Below are positions 30,539 to 38,822 of a stretch of DNA of 53,551 bases, one piece after another. Under the pieces are notes generated by a model. That model searched no databases, was not told the origin of the DNA, and saw only the letters and a program-made list of their open reading frames with translations. Made by a program: the position numbers and the translations under genes. This stretch comes from Clostridia bacterium (GTDB taxonomy: Bacteria > Bacillota > Clostridia > Oscillospirales > CAG-272), in assembly GCA_017481595.1 (NCBI GenBank), contig JAFUOY010000006.1, positions 1 through 53,551 on the forward strand. The letters run 5' to 3'. Each line of letters begins with the position of its first letter. Positions within the stretch are counted from its first letter, which is position 1.

Positions 30539-31450
30539 ATGAAAACTGTATTGGTTACGGGTGGAACAACGTTTGTAAGCAGATATACAGCCGAATACTA
30601 TGTTGCAAAAGGATATATGGTATATGTATTAAACAGAAATACCAAGCCTCAGAGTAATGGTGTTATTCTTATTGAAGCAGACAGACACGATTTAAAAGAC
30701 GAGCTTAAAAATTATCACTTTGACATAGTTATTGACGTTACTGCTTATAATGACAAAGACATAAATATGCTTTTAGATGCATTAGGCAGCTTTAACGATT
30801 ATATAATGATAAGCTCAAGCGCGGTATATCCTGAGTACCTTCCGCAGCCCTTTACAGAAGAAGCAGAAATCGGAGAAAACAGAATATGGGGTAAATACGG
30901 AACGGACAAAATAGCAGCAGAAAAAGCGCTGACAAGCCGAGTGCCTGACGCATATATTCTGCGCCCTCCGTATTTGTACGGTCCTATGAACAATGTATAC
31001 AGGGAGGCATTTGTTTTTGATTGCGCACTGCAGAAAAGAAAATTCTACGTTCCAAAGGACGGACAAATGAAGCTGCAATTTTTCCACGTAAATGATCTTT
31101 GCAAATTCATGGATATTGTTATTGAGAAAAAACCCGAGCAGCATATATATAACGTAGGAAACAGATTCACCGTAAGTGTTAAGGAATGGGTAAAATTATG
31201 CTACAATGCGGCAGGGGAAAACCCGGATTTGGGTTTTGTTTCAAAGGATATAGAGCAAAGAAAATATTTCAGCTTTTACGACTATGAATATTATCTTGAT
31301 GTAAACAAACAGCTTGAATTGATGCCCGAAACAACGCCGTTGGAGCAAGGGATCAAGGAATCGTTTGAATGGTACATAAAGAATAAAGAAAAGGTAATCA
31401 AAAAACCGTTTATAGATTTTATAGATGCTAACCTTATTGGCGAAAAATAG
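30539..31450 (+). CDS. NAD-dependent epimerase/dehydratase-like protein
   Basis: The protein has 303 residues of the extended short-chain dehydrogenase type. The nucleotide-binding loop reads Thr-Gly-Gly-Thr-Thr-Phe-Val-Ser-Arg, a variant of Gly-x-x-Gly-x-x-Gly found in a Firmicutes subgroup. Ser-Ser-Ser-Ala-Val-Tyr and Tyr-Gly-Thr-Asp-Lys supply the catalytic Ser and Tyr-x3-Lys. The probable substrate is a nucleotide sugar, not identified. GGAGGAAGCT precedes the ATG. Monocistronic. Confidence 0.82.
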   Translation: MKTVLVTGGTTFVSRYTAEYYVAKGYMVYVLNRNTKPQSNGVILIEADRHDLKDELKNYHFDIVIDVTAYNDKDINMLLDALGSFNDYIMISSSAVYPEYLPQPFTEEAEIGENRIWGKYGTDKIAAEKALTSRVPDAYILRPPYLYGPMNNVYREAFVFDCALQKRKFYVPKDGQMKLQFFHVNDLCKFMDIVIEKKPEQHIYNVGNRFTVSVKEWVKLCYNAAGENPDLGFVSKDIEQRKYFSFYDYEYYLDVNKQLELMPETTPLEQGIKESFEWYIKNKEKVIKKPFIDFIDANLIGEK

Positions 31451-31469
31451 TATCAATATTTCTATAACA

Positions 31470-31519
31470 TACTCATCCACCAAGCAAGCTTGGTCCCCCT
31501 TCCCTTTCTTAGGGAAGGC
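31470..31519. repeat. Interspersed repeat, short form (TACTCATCCACC ... CCCTT.../...AGGGAAGG)
   Basis: TACTCATCCACC, a small AGCAAGCTT palindrome, then CCTTCCCT/AGGGAAGG. It shares both ends with the 161-base block at 12393-12553 but lacks its middle part. Confidence 0.6.
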
Positions 31520-31527
31520 ATAAATGT

Positions 31528-31560
31528 AAAAAAGATGCGACACGTGTCGCATCTTTTTTT
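31528..31560. terminator. Perfect-palindrome terminator
   Basis: GATGCGACACGTGTCGCATC is a perfect 20-base palindrome with AAAAAA before and TTTTTTT after; it works on either strand and ends the epimerase transcript. Confidence 0.85.
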
Positions 31561-31700
31561 AGGGGGAAGTGAAATGAGTGTTGACCCAATCCCTTAAATT
31601 GCAAAACAATTTCAGGGGACCCTTGGGGAAGGCGTGAATGCGTACACGTCGGCGTACTTGTGTACGGCAGAGTAGCAGTCGCGCCTAAAAAACAGACACA
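31561..31700. repeat. Non-coding block with inverted repeats, probable mobile or interspersed sequence
   Basis: I see no ORF here. The block has GTACACG/CGTGTAC-like inverted bits (about 31640-31665). AAAAACAGACAC near its end (31688-31699) is inverted as GTGTCTGTTTTT at 31787-31798, enclosing the alaS terminator. This may mark the edges of a short element. Confidence 0.35.
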
Positions 31701-31742
31701 TAAAAAAGAAGAGATTTTGCCCTAAAGCAAAATCTCTTCTTT
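31701..31742 (-). terminator. Intrinsic terminator of alaS
   Basis: AAAGAAGAGATTTTGC (31705-31720) pairs with its exact reverse complement (31727-31742). On the minus strand a T tract follows. Confidence 0.85.
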
Positions 31743-31834
31743 AATATTATGATATATACAAACAAATTAACATTTTGATGTTAAACGTGTCTGTTTTTGG
31801 TCTGTGCTTATTGCAGCGACCCCTTTTGTTTTTA

Positions 31835-34450
31835 TTATTTTATAAGTGTTTCTACAAGTGCAAGAGCCTCGGGGATCTTGGAGATGTCCTTACCGCCGCT
31901 CATTGCGCTATCGGGACGTCCGCCGCCTCTACCGCCTGTTACTGCGCTTACCTCACGAAGGATGTTACCTGCGTGAGCGCCCTTAGCTACCGCGCCCTTA
32001 CCGCATACTGCGATAAAGTTAAGCTTTTCACCTGTGTGGATAGCAAATACAGCCACACTGTCGGGGTTTTTGTCCTTAATACTGTCACCAAGGGAACGAA
32101 CTGCATCAACGTTCATTTCTCCAAGGTCTGCCGTAATAACGCTTACTCCCTTTACTACCTTTGCTCCGTTTATAAGGTCATCAACCTTGGAGCCTGCGAG
32201 CTTGGAATTAAGCTGATCAATTTCTCTCTTAAGAGCCTTAACCTCGTCGGAAACCGCAACTGCGCGCTTAGCGATATCGTTTACGTTCTGGCACTTAAGC
32301 TCCTTAGCTGTATCGTGGATAAGCTCCTCCTTGCTTGCAAGAAGGTTAAGAACGCCGTAGCCCGTTGTAATTTCGATTCTGCGAACGCCTGCCGCTACGC
32401 TGGACTCGGAAATTATCTTGAACATACCTGCCTTAGCGGAGTTATCAAGGTGAGTACCGCCGCAAAGCTCAATGGAGAAATCTCCCATCTTAACCATACG
32501 AACTACCTTACCGTACTTTTCTCCGAAGAGAGCCATAGCTCCGTTTGCGCGGGCGGTATCAACGTCTGTTTCGATGGTATCTATCTTATCACCGCTTAAG
32601 ATATAAGCATTTACGATATTTTCGATCTTTGCAATTTCCGCAGGTGTTACAGCGGCAAAGTGAGTAAAGTCGAATCTACCGATATTTTCGTCAACGTAGG
32701 AGCCAGCCTGCTCTACGTGGTTGCCAAGAACTGTACGAAGGGCAGCCTGAAGCATATGAACCGCAGAGTGGTTTCTTGCTATTGCCTGACGGCGAGTAGC
32801 ATCTACTGATGCCTTAAGAGTGTCGCCAACCTTAACTGTGCCTGAAGCTACGCTACACATATGAACGTATACGCCGTCGGACTTTTTAGTGTCCAAAACG
32901 TCGATCTGTACGCCATCATTTGTAAGAGTACCCTTATCGCCTACCTGACCGCCGCCTTCACCGTAGAAGGTAGTAGCGTCAAGAACTATGGAGCATTCGC
33001 CCTCGGAAACTGCCTCTACGCTTTCACCGCCGTCAACGATAATAGCAAGCACCTTACCCTCGCACTCGTAAGCGGAATAGCCCTTGAAGTCAGTCTTTTC
33101 AACCTCTATCTTAGAGGATTCCTTATCCCAACCGTTAATGTCTGCTCTTGCATCGCGGGCTCTCTGTCTCTGCTCCGCCATAAGAGTCTTAAAGCCGTCC
33201 TCGTCTATCTTAAGGCCGTTTTCCTCAGCGATCTCTCTTGTAAGGTCGATGGGGAAGCCAAAGGTATCGTAAAGCTTGAATACGTCAGCGCCGTCGATGG
33301 TGTCCTTATTTCCTTCCTTAGCCTTGGAAATAAGTGTGTCAAGAATGGAAAGACCCTGGTCTATTGTAGTATCAAATCTTTCCTCTTCAAGGGAAAGAAC
33401 CTTTTTAATGTAATCTGCCTTTTCGGAAAGCTCGGGATATGCGCCACAGCTTTCACCGATTGCAACGTCGCACATATCGGTAAGGAAGGGATGATCAATA
33501 CCGAGGAGCTTACCGTGACGGCAAGCGCGACGGATGATTCGACGGAGAACATATCCGCGTCCCTCGTTTGAGGGGATAACGCCGTCGCTTATCATAAACA
33601 TTGCGCTTCTTGTATGGTCGGTAACAACACGGATGGAGATATCGTTGTTTGCATCCGCGCCGTAGGTCTTACCCGAAATTTCACAAACCTTGTCAATAAG
33701 TCTGCGCACGGAGTCAACCTCGAACATATTATCAACGCCCTGCATTACGCAAGCAAGTCTTTCAAGACCCATACCAGTATCGATATTTTTCTGAACAAGC
33801 TCAGTATAATTGCCGTTACCGTCGTTATTGAACTGAGAGAATACGTTGTTCCAGATCTCCATATATCTGTCGCAATCGCATCCGGGCTTACAGTCGGGAG
33901 AGCCGCAGCCATACTTTTCGCCACGGTCAAAATAGATTTCGGAGCAAGGACCGCAAGGACCCTGACCGTGCTCCCAGAAGTTATCTGCCTTACCCATACG
34001 AACAACGTGGTTGGGATCAACGCCGATATGATTTACCCAGATATCATACGCTTCCTCGTCGTTTTCATAAATGGAGGGCCAAAGAAGATTTTCGGGAATT
34101 TCAAGAGTCTTTGTAAGGAATTCCCAAGACCACTCAATAGCCTCTACCTTAAAGTAATCACCGAAGCTGAAGTTACCGAGCATCTCAAAGAAGGTACCGT
34201 GACGCGCGGTATGACCTACTCTTTCAAGGTCGGGGGTACGGATACATTTCTGACAGGTAGTAACTCTGCTTCTGGGGGGAACCACCTCACCTGTGAAGAA
34301 CTTCTTCATAGGTGCCATACCTGAGTTTATAAGAAGCAACGATTTGTCATTATTGGGAACAAGGGAAAAGCTGGGAAGTCTTAAATGTCCCTTGGATTCA
34401 AAATAGGAGAGATACGCCTCTCTCAAATCGTTTAAAGATGTCCATTTCAT
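31835..34450 (-). CDS. alaS: Alanyl-tRNA synthetase
   Basis: The protein has 871 residues, the normal bacterial length. The N-terminal aminoacylation domain has Arg-Val-Thr-Thr-Cys-Gln-Lys-Cys and Phe-Glu-Met-Leu-Gly-Asn-Phe-Ser-Phe-Gly-Asp-Tyr-Phe. The editing domain has Asn-His-Ser-Ala-Val-His and Cys-Gly-Gly-Thr-His, and the C-terminal domain has Gly-Gly-Arg-Gly-Gly-Gly-Arg-Pro. It charges tRNA-Ala and removes mischarged serine or glycine. ATG 34450 has GAAAGGAAAT upstream; an in-frame ATG 18 bases earlier lacks one. The leader is only about 55 bases and has no T-box, unlike serS. Confidence 0.97.
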   Translation of the reverse strand: MKWTSLNDLREAYLSYFESKGHLRLPSFSLVPNNDKSLLLINSGMAPMKKFFTGEVVPPRSRVTTCQKCIRTPDLERVGHTARHGTFFEMLGNFSFGDYFKVEAIEWSWEFLTKTLEIPENLLWPSIYENDEEAYDIWVNHIGVDPNHVVRMGKADNFWEHGQGPCGPCSEIYFDRGEKYGCGSPDCKPGCDCDRYMEIWNNVFSQFNNDGNGNYTELVQKNIDTGMGLERLACVMQGVDNMFEVDSVRRLIDKVCEISGKTYGADANNDISIRVVTDHTRSAMFMISDGVIPSNEGRGYVLRRIIRRACRHGKLLGIDHPFLTDMCDVAIGESCGAYPELSEKADYIKKVLSLEEERFDTTIDQGLSILDTLISKAKEGNKDTIDGADVFKLYDTFGFPIDLTREIAEENGLKIDEDGFKTLMAEQRQRARDARADINGWDKESSKIEVEKTDFKGYSAYECEGKVLAIIVDGGESVEAVSEGECSIVLDATTFYGEGGGQVGDKGTLTNDGVQIDVLDTKKSDGVYVHMCSVASGTVKVGDTLKASVDATRRQAIARNHSAVHMLQAALRTVLGNHVEQAGSYVDENIGRFDFTHFAAVTPAEIAKIENIVNAYILSGDKIDTIETDVDTARANGAMALFGEKYGKVVRMVKMGDFSIELCGGTHLDNSAKAGMFKIISESSVAAGVRRIEITTGYGVLNLLASKEELIHDTAKELKCQNVNDIAKRAVAVSDEVKALKREIDQLNSKLAGSKVDDLINGAKVVKGVSVITADLGEMNVDAVRSLGDSIKDKNPDSVAVFAIHTGEKLNFIAVCGKGAVAKGAHAGNILREVSAVTGGRGGGRPDSAMSGGKDISKIPEALALVETLIK

Positions 34451-34506
34451 AGTGAAATTTCCTTTCATAAATCATAAAGCTAATATATCTATAATATAAC
34501 AGATAT

Positions 34507-34535
34507 ATTTTAGCACTCATATACCGCTTTGTCAA
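34507..34535 (-). promoter_or_regulatory. Sigma-A promoter of alaS
   Basis: Minus strand: TTGACA (34530-34535), 17 bases, TAAAAT (34507-34512). Confidence 0.85.
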
Positions 34536-34567
34536 GAAATAACTAAAATTTTAAAATATTTATTTAC

Positions 34568-34596
34568 TTGATAGGTATATATTTTAGTTGTATAAT
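34568..34596 (+). promoter_or_regulatory. Sigma-A promoter of mnmM-like gene
   Basis: TTGATA (34568-34573), 17 bases, TATAAT (34591-34596); divergent from the alaS promoter. Confidence 0.8.
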
Positions 34597-34625
34597 TGTT
34601 GTAAGTAAAATTTTGGAGTTAAATT

Positions 34626-35180
34626 ATGACAGATCTTCTTACATTACAAAAATCATTTATCCTCTCTCATTTAAAGGAGGGAGATATATGCGCCGACTTT
34701 ACCATGGGTAACGGCCACGATACGCTTTTTTTATCAAATACTGTAAAAAGCACGGGACACGTGTATGCTTTTGATATTCAGGAGGGGGCTCTTATAAGCA
34801 CGAAAAAGCGCCTTGAGACCGAGGGACAGTATGAAAATTACACACTTATACACGACTCCCACCACAACCTAAAGAAATACATAGACAGAAAGATCAAGGC
34901 GGGAATGTTTAACCTCGGTTATCTTCCCGGTAGTAACAATAAATCCCTTACCACCAAGCGCGAGACTACTCTCCCCGCGGTAAAGGACGCCCTTGATATG
35001 CTTGATTGCGACGGAATACTTTTAATTGCCGTATATCCCGGTCACGCCGAGGGTGAGGTTGAGGGCAAGCTTTTGCTTGAATATTTTGAGACCATTGACA
35101 GACACAAAATGAGTGTTTCAAGATTTCAGATAGTAAATTCACCCACGTCCCCCTACTTTTTTATCTGTGAAAAGAAGTAA
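34626..35180 (+). CDS. mnmM: tRNA U34 methyltransferase MnmM-like (YtqB family)
   Basis: The protein has 184 residues. The SAM-binding start is Ala-Asp-Phe-Thr-Met-Gly-Asn-Gly-His-Asp-Thr-Leu (about 22-33), and Phe-Asn-Leu-Gly-Tyr-Leu-Pro-Gly-Ser-Asn in the middle is the hallmark of the YtqB group (rRNA_methylase Pfam family). YtqB/MnmM methylates the aminomethyl group on wobble uridine 34, the last step of mnm5(s2)U synthesis in bacteria without MnmC. The mnmG gene, needed for an earlier step, lies 1.3 kb away. Monocistronic, with promoter and terminator. Confidence 0.85.
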   Translation: MTDLLTLQKSFILSHLKEGDICADFTMGNGHDTLFLSNTVKSTGHVYAFDIQEGALISTKKRLETEGQYENYTLIHDSHHNLKKYIDRKIKAGMFNLGYLPGSNNKSLTTKRETTLPAVKDALDMLDCDGILLIAVYPGHAEGEVEGKLLLEYFETIDRHKMSVSRFQIVNSPTSPYFFICEKK

Positions 35181-35184
35181 CAAA

Positions 35185-35222
35185 CATAAAAACGGTAGCG
35201 AAAAATCGCTACCGTTTTTGTT
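35185..35222. terminator. Bidirectional terminator between convergent genes
   Basis: AAAAACGGTAGCGA (35188-35201) pairs with TCGCTACCGTTTTT (35206-35219); T tracts on both strands. Confidence 0.9.
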
Positions 35223-35230
35223 TTATGTAA

Positions 35231-36445
35231 TTACTGAATCTTAAATCCGTCAACCTCTTTAACAAATACACTTTCATTTTTGTCAAATACTGTGGGGATA
35301 AGGTCGGGAATGTTGGGCTGAAGGTCCATCTTGTTCTTGTAGTAATCAGTTGTGGAACCGTCCTCCTGCTTAAACTGGCAGTTGGTAAGTATAACGTTCT
35401 TTACGTTGCCATTGTTACCTACGAAGAGTGCGGGATTTTCGTGAACGAACTTACAGTCCTTGAACACAACGTCGGAGATCTCACCGTTTACGTCAGCGCC
35501 GCAAACAACGATGGGCTCACCCTTGCCCCACCAATAGCCTGCGTGAATCTTTGTATCTGCCTCGATATTTTCAAAAACTGCGTTCTTAACGTAGCCGTTA
35601 TCACCGCAGAATACTGCCAAAGCGCGATTGGAACGAATGATCTTTACGTTCTTAACAACGATATTTCTTACCTTGCTTTCAAGATGGCCGAAGCGGATTG
35701 CCGCGGAACGGGAAGACATAAGGCAGTCGGAAATTACCATATTTTCGCAGATTCCGTCCCAATTTGTAATACAGGTAGCCGCAAAGCAGTCGTCGCCGCA
35801 GAGGAAGGTGGAGTTTTTAACCACGATATTTCTTGATGCGGAGAAATGAACGCCGTCGTTGTTGGGAATCCTGTTATGGTTGTCAACGTATACGTTGGAA
35901 ACCTCGATATTCTCACAGTTGGAGAATACCATTGTCCAGCAGGGAGAGTTGAATACCTTGATGCCTGTGATCTTGATATTCTTACAGTTGTTGAAGAAAA
36001 TGGGCTGTGTAGGACGCTTAACAACGGCAATAACCATCTGCTCGCTATATTCCTTAGTTATATTCCAACCATCAAGCTCGGGGGGGAGAAAAGTATCAAA
36101 ATCCATAAACGCATCACCGCTTAACTGGATCTTACCCTCACCCTCAAAGGTGATATTTTCACAGTCGAGAGCGTAAATAAGCGACACAGTGTCCTTCATT
36201 TCGTTGTGATAGAAGCCGCAAGCATAGTAATGCTCAATATTTCTTGAGCCCACAAGCTCTGCTCCCTTTTCAAGACGGATAGTAATGTTGGAGCGAAGCG
36301 CCAGAGTACCCGTTACGTAGTATCCCTTAGGGAATACAAGGGTATCGCCGTCCTTTAACTCATTGATAGCCTTCTGGATAGCCTTAGTTTCAAGGGTTGC
36401 GCCATCACCGATAACGCCAAGGTCTTTTACGTTTACAATGCTCAT
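35231..36445 (-). CDS. Glycoside hydrolase family 28-like (polygalacturonase-type)
   Basis: This is a 404-residue right-handed parallel beta-helix protein. Catalytic-region motifs are Asn-Asn-Asp197-Gly-Val-His, Gly-Asp218-Asp219-Cys-Phe and Phe-Gly-His254-Leu-Glu, corresponding to the Asn-Thr-Asp, Asp-Asp and Gly-His-Gly motifs of GH28; the Arg-Ile-Lys motif is not obvious. There is no signal peptide, so it probably acts on imported pectic or other uronic-acid oligosaccharides. The ATG lies two bases after the mnmG stop, and its AAAAGGAGAA site is inside mnmG, so the two are co-translated. Confidence 0.82.
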   Translation of the reverse strand: MSIVNVKDLGVIGDGATLETKAIQKAINELKDGDTLVFPKGYYVTGTLALRSNITIRLEKGAELVGSRNIEHYYACGFYHNEMKDTVSLIYALDCENITFEGEGKIQLSGDAFMDFDTFLPPELDGWNITKEYSEQMVIAVVKRPTQPIFFNNCKNIKITGIKVFNSPCWTMVFSNCENIEVSNVYVDNHNRIPNNDGVHFSASRNIVVKNSTFLCGDDCFAATCITNWDGICENMVISDCLMSSRSAAIRFGHLESKVRNIVVKNVKIIRSNRALAVFCGDNGYVKNAVFENIEADTKIHAGYWWGKGEPIVVCGADVNGEISDVVFKDCKFVHENPALFVGNNGNVKNVILTNCQFKQEDGSTTDYYKNKMDLQPNIPDLIPTVFDKNESVFVKEVDGFKIQ

Positions 36446-36447
36446 AT

Positions 36448-38328
36448 TTATTCTCCTTTTTCTGAAAGATATATTAACAGTACGGATATATCAGCGGGGC
36501 TTACACCGCTGATTCTTGATGCCTGACCTATAGTCATAGGTCTTATCTTATCAAGCTTTTGCATAGCCTCGATTCTTATTCCCTTTATATTTTTGTAATC
36601 AATATTTTCGGGAATGGGCTTATTATCTGTTTTTTCGCTTCTCTTTACCTCGTTAAGCTGCTTCCTTACGTAGCCGTCGTACTTTATCTCCGTCTGAGCG
36701 GCAAAAACGATGGATTTTTTCAAAACGGGGCGGAGGGTGTCGAATTTTTCTAATTTTTCAAGGTCTAACTGAGGTCTTTTAATAAGCTCGGAAAGCTGTA
36801 CGGGGTTGGAAATGGGAGTCGTACCACATTCCTCCAAGACGCGATTTAATTCCTCGCTTGGACGAATGATAGTCTTTTTCATTCTTTCCATTTCTTTTTC
36901 AATTAAAGATTTTCTTTCCGTAAAATACTGCCACTGCTCATCACTTACAAGTCCTACTCTTCTTCCATAGGGGGTAAGGCGCATATCCGCATTATCCTGG
37001 CGAAGAAGCAAACGGTACTCCGAGCGGGAGGTCATCATTCTGTAGGGCTCGTTAGTGCCCTTGGTAACAAGATCGTCAATAAGAGTGCCTATATAGGAGG
37101 ACGAGCGAGGAAGGATAAGAGGCTCCTCTCCCTTTATCTTAAGGGCGGCGTTAATTCCCGCCATAAGTCCCTGTGCGGCAGCCTCCTCGTATCCTGAGGT
37201 GCCGTTAAACTGTCCCGCGCCGTAAAGACCGCTTATTTTTTTGTATTCAAGAGTGGGCAAAAGCTCCTCGGGGTCGGTGCAATCGTACTCAATGGCGTAG
37301 GCATAGCGCATCATCTGCGCGTTTTCAAAGCCATCAAGAGAATGTACCATTTTCTCCTGCACGTCAATGGGCATGGATGTGGAAAAGCCCTGAAGATATA
37401 TTTCCTTAGTATCCGTACCCATGGGCTCAACGAAGAGCTGATGTCTTTCCTTATCGGCAAAGCGGACTATTTTGTCCTCAATGGAGGGACAGTATCTTGG
37501 TCCTGTGCCGTGGATGTTGCCCGAATACAAGGCGCTTCTCTTTATGTTCTCTTTTATTATATCATGAGTTTTTGAATTTGTATATACTATATAGCAAGGA
37601 ATTTGCTCTCCCTTTGCATATTCCTCCTCATTTGTCTTCCAGGAGAAGGGGAAAGCCTCCTTATCTCCCTCTTGTATCTCAAGCCTGGAGTAATCTATGG
37701 TGTCGGCGTGGATACGGGATGGGGTACCCGTTTTAAACCTCATCATAGAAATTCCCTCTCGCTTAAGGGAGTCGGTCAAAAAGAGGGCGCTGTTGAGGGC
37801 GTCGGGGCCCGAGGGATAACAAATGGAGCCTGTGTGAACAACGCCATTTAAAAACGTGCCCGTACAGATGATTGCCGCCTGTACCTCGTATTCCTCGTTA
37901 AGTCTCGTTTTTATCTTGCTTATTCTCTTTATTCCGTTTTCCTCTGCGGTTTCAATATCCGTAACCTCAGCCTGTACTATACGAAGATTGGGAGTGTTTT
38001 CAAGTACGCCCTTCATTATGGAGCGGTATTTCATTCGATCCGCCTGTATTCTCTTTGAATATACGGCGGCGCCCTTACCGAGATTTAAGGTTCTTGCCTG
38101 TAAGGTAACCATATCGGCGCAGATACCCATCTGACCGCCAAGAGCGTCTATCTCATACACGAGATGTCCCTTTGCAGTTCCGCCGATGGACGGATTGCAG
38201 GGCATATTTGCAATAGCATCAAGTGACATTGTAAAAAGAACGGTGTCAATACCCATTCTTGCAGATGCGAGAGCCGCCTCTACTCCTGCGTGTCCTGCGC
38301 CAATTACGGCAACGCCTGTCTTATGCAT
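36448..38328 (-). CDS. mnmG: tRNA uridine-5-carboxymethylaminomethyl modification enzyme MnmG
   Basis: The protein has 626 residues, the usual length. The FAD-binding motif Gly-Ala-Gly-His-Ala-Gly is near the N-terminus, followed by Asn-Met-Pro-Cys-Asn-Pro-Ser-Ile-Gly-Gly and Asp-Ala-Leu-Gly-Gly-Gln-Met-Gly, all signatures of MnmG/GidA. The conserved Gly-Pro-Arg-Tyr-Cys-Pro-Ser-Ile-Glu carries the second key Cys. With MnmE (not in the window) it installs the aminomethyl or carboxymethylaminomethyl group on U34. AGGAGGT precedes the ATG. It is the third gene of a four-gene operon. Confidence 0.97.
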   Translation of the reverse strand: MHKTGVAVIGAGHAGVEAALASARMGIDTVLFTMSLDAIANMPCNPSIGGTAKGHLVYEIDALGGQMGICADMVTLQARTLNLGKGAAVYSKRIQADRMKYRSIMKGVLENTPNLRIVQAEVTDIETAEENGIKRISKIKTRLNEEYEVQAAIICTGTFLNGVVHTGSICYPSGPDALNSALFLTDSLKREGISMMRFKTGTPSRIHADTIDYSRLEIQEGDKEAFPFSWKTNEEEYAKGEQIPCYIVYTNSKTHDIIKENIKRSALYSGNIHGTGPRYCPSIEDKIVRFADKERHQLFVEPMGTDTKEIYLQGFSTSMPIDVQEKMVHSLDGFENAQMMRYAYAIEYDCTDPEELLPTLEYKKISGLYGAGQFNGTSGYEEAAAQGLMAGINAALKIKGEEPLILPRSSSYIGTLIDDLVTKGTNEPYRMMTSRSEYRLLLRQDNADMRLTPYGRRVGLVSDEQWQYFTERKSLIEKEMERMKKTIIRPSEELNRVLEECGTTPISNPVQLSELIKRPQLDLEKLEKFDTLRPVLKKSIVFAAQTEIKYDGYVRKQLNEVKRSEKTDNKPIPENIDYKNIKGIRIEAMQKLDKIRPMTIGQASRISGVSPADISVLLIYLSEKGE

Positions 38329-38339
38329 ATCTGTACCTC

Positions 38340-38822
38340 CTATTTGTGATATTTCGTTCCGTTAAGGATGGAAAGCGCCCTGTACACCGCCTCGTAAAGC
38401 ATTACGCGAAGAAGCCTGTGAGGGAAGGTGAGCTTTGAAACGGACAAGCGAAGGTCCGCCCTTTGCTTTACGACCTCGGACAAGCCGTATGAGGAGCCGA
38501 TTATAAATACGATATCGCTCTTTCCCGAAAGCTGCGCCTGTCCTATCCTTTCCGCAAATTCCTCCGAGGAGAGCTGCTTACCCTCCACGCACATAGCGAT
38601 TACATACGCCTTTGCGGGGATCTTGGAAAGGATTATTTTTTCTTCAGTCTTAAGTGCGTCGGCTATCTGAGTGGCAGAGGGATTTTCGGGCAGCTTTTCC
38701 TCACGGAAAATATATTCCTCCACCTTACACCAGGCGCCGAGTCTTTTTTTATACTCTGCCGCCGCTTCCTTAAGATAGCTTTCTTTGAATTCGCCTGTGG
38801 CGATGATCTTAATATTGAGCAT
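38340..38822 (-). CDS. rlmH: 23S rRNA pseudouridine-1915 N3-methyltransferase
   Basis: The protein has 160 residues, the standard RlmH length. It is a SPOUT-type fold with the SAM-knot motifs Phe-Ile-Ile-Gly-Ser-Ser-Tyr-Gly-Leu and the C-terminal Ser-Lys-Leu-Thr-Phe-Pro-His-Arg-Leu-Leu-Arg and Tyr-Arg-Ala-Leu-Ser-Ile-Leu-Asn-Gly-Thr-Lys-Tyr-His. It methylates pseudouridine 1915 in helix 69. I chose ATG 38822; a TTG 12 bases upstream is possible. It overlaps the preceding gene by 14 bases, with no clear site of its own, so translation is probably coupled. Confidence 0.95.
   Translation of the reverse strand: MLNIKIIATGEFKESYLKEAAAEYKKRLGAWCKVEEYIFREEKLPENPSATQIADALKTEEKIILSKIPAKAYVIAMCVEGKQLSSEEFAERIGQAQLSGKSDIVFIIGSSYGLSEVVKQRADLRLSVSKLTFPHRLLRVMLYEAVYRALSILNGTKYHK

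Noticed and set aside
33614-34324. Long plus-strand ORFs opposite alaS (also 32861-33571 and 31775-32599)
   Set aside because: They are antisense frames of a highly conserved synthetase gene whose own frame is complete.
34451-34506. T-box upstream of alaS
   Set aside because: The leader is about 55 bases with no T-box core or terminator; only serS has one in this window.
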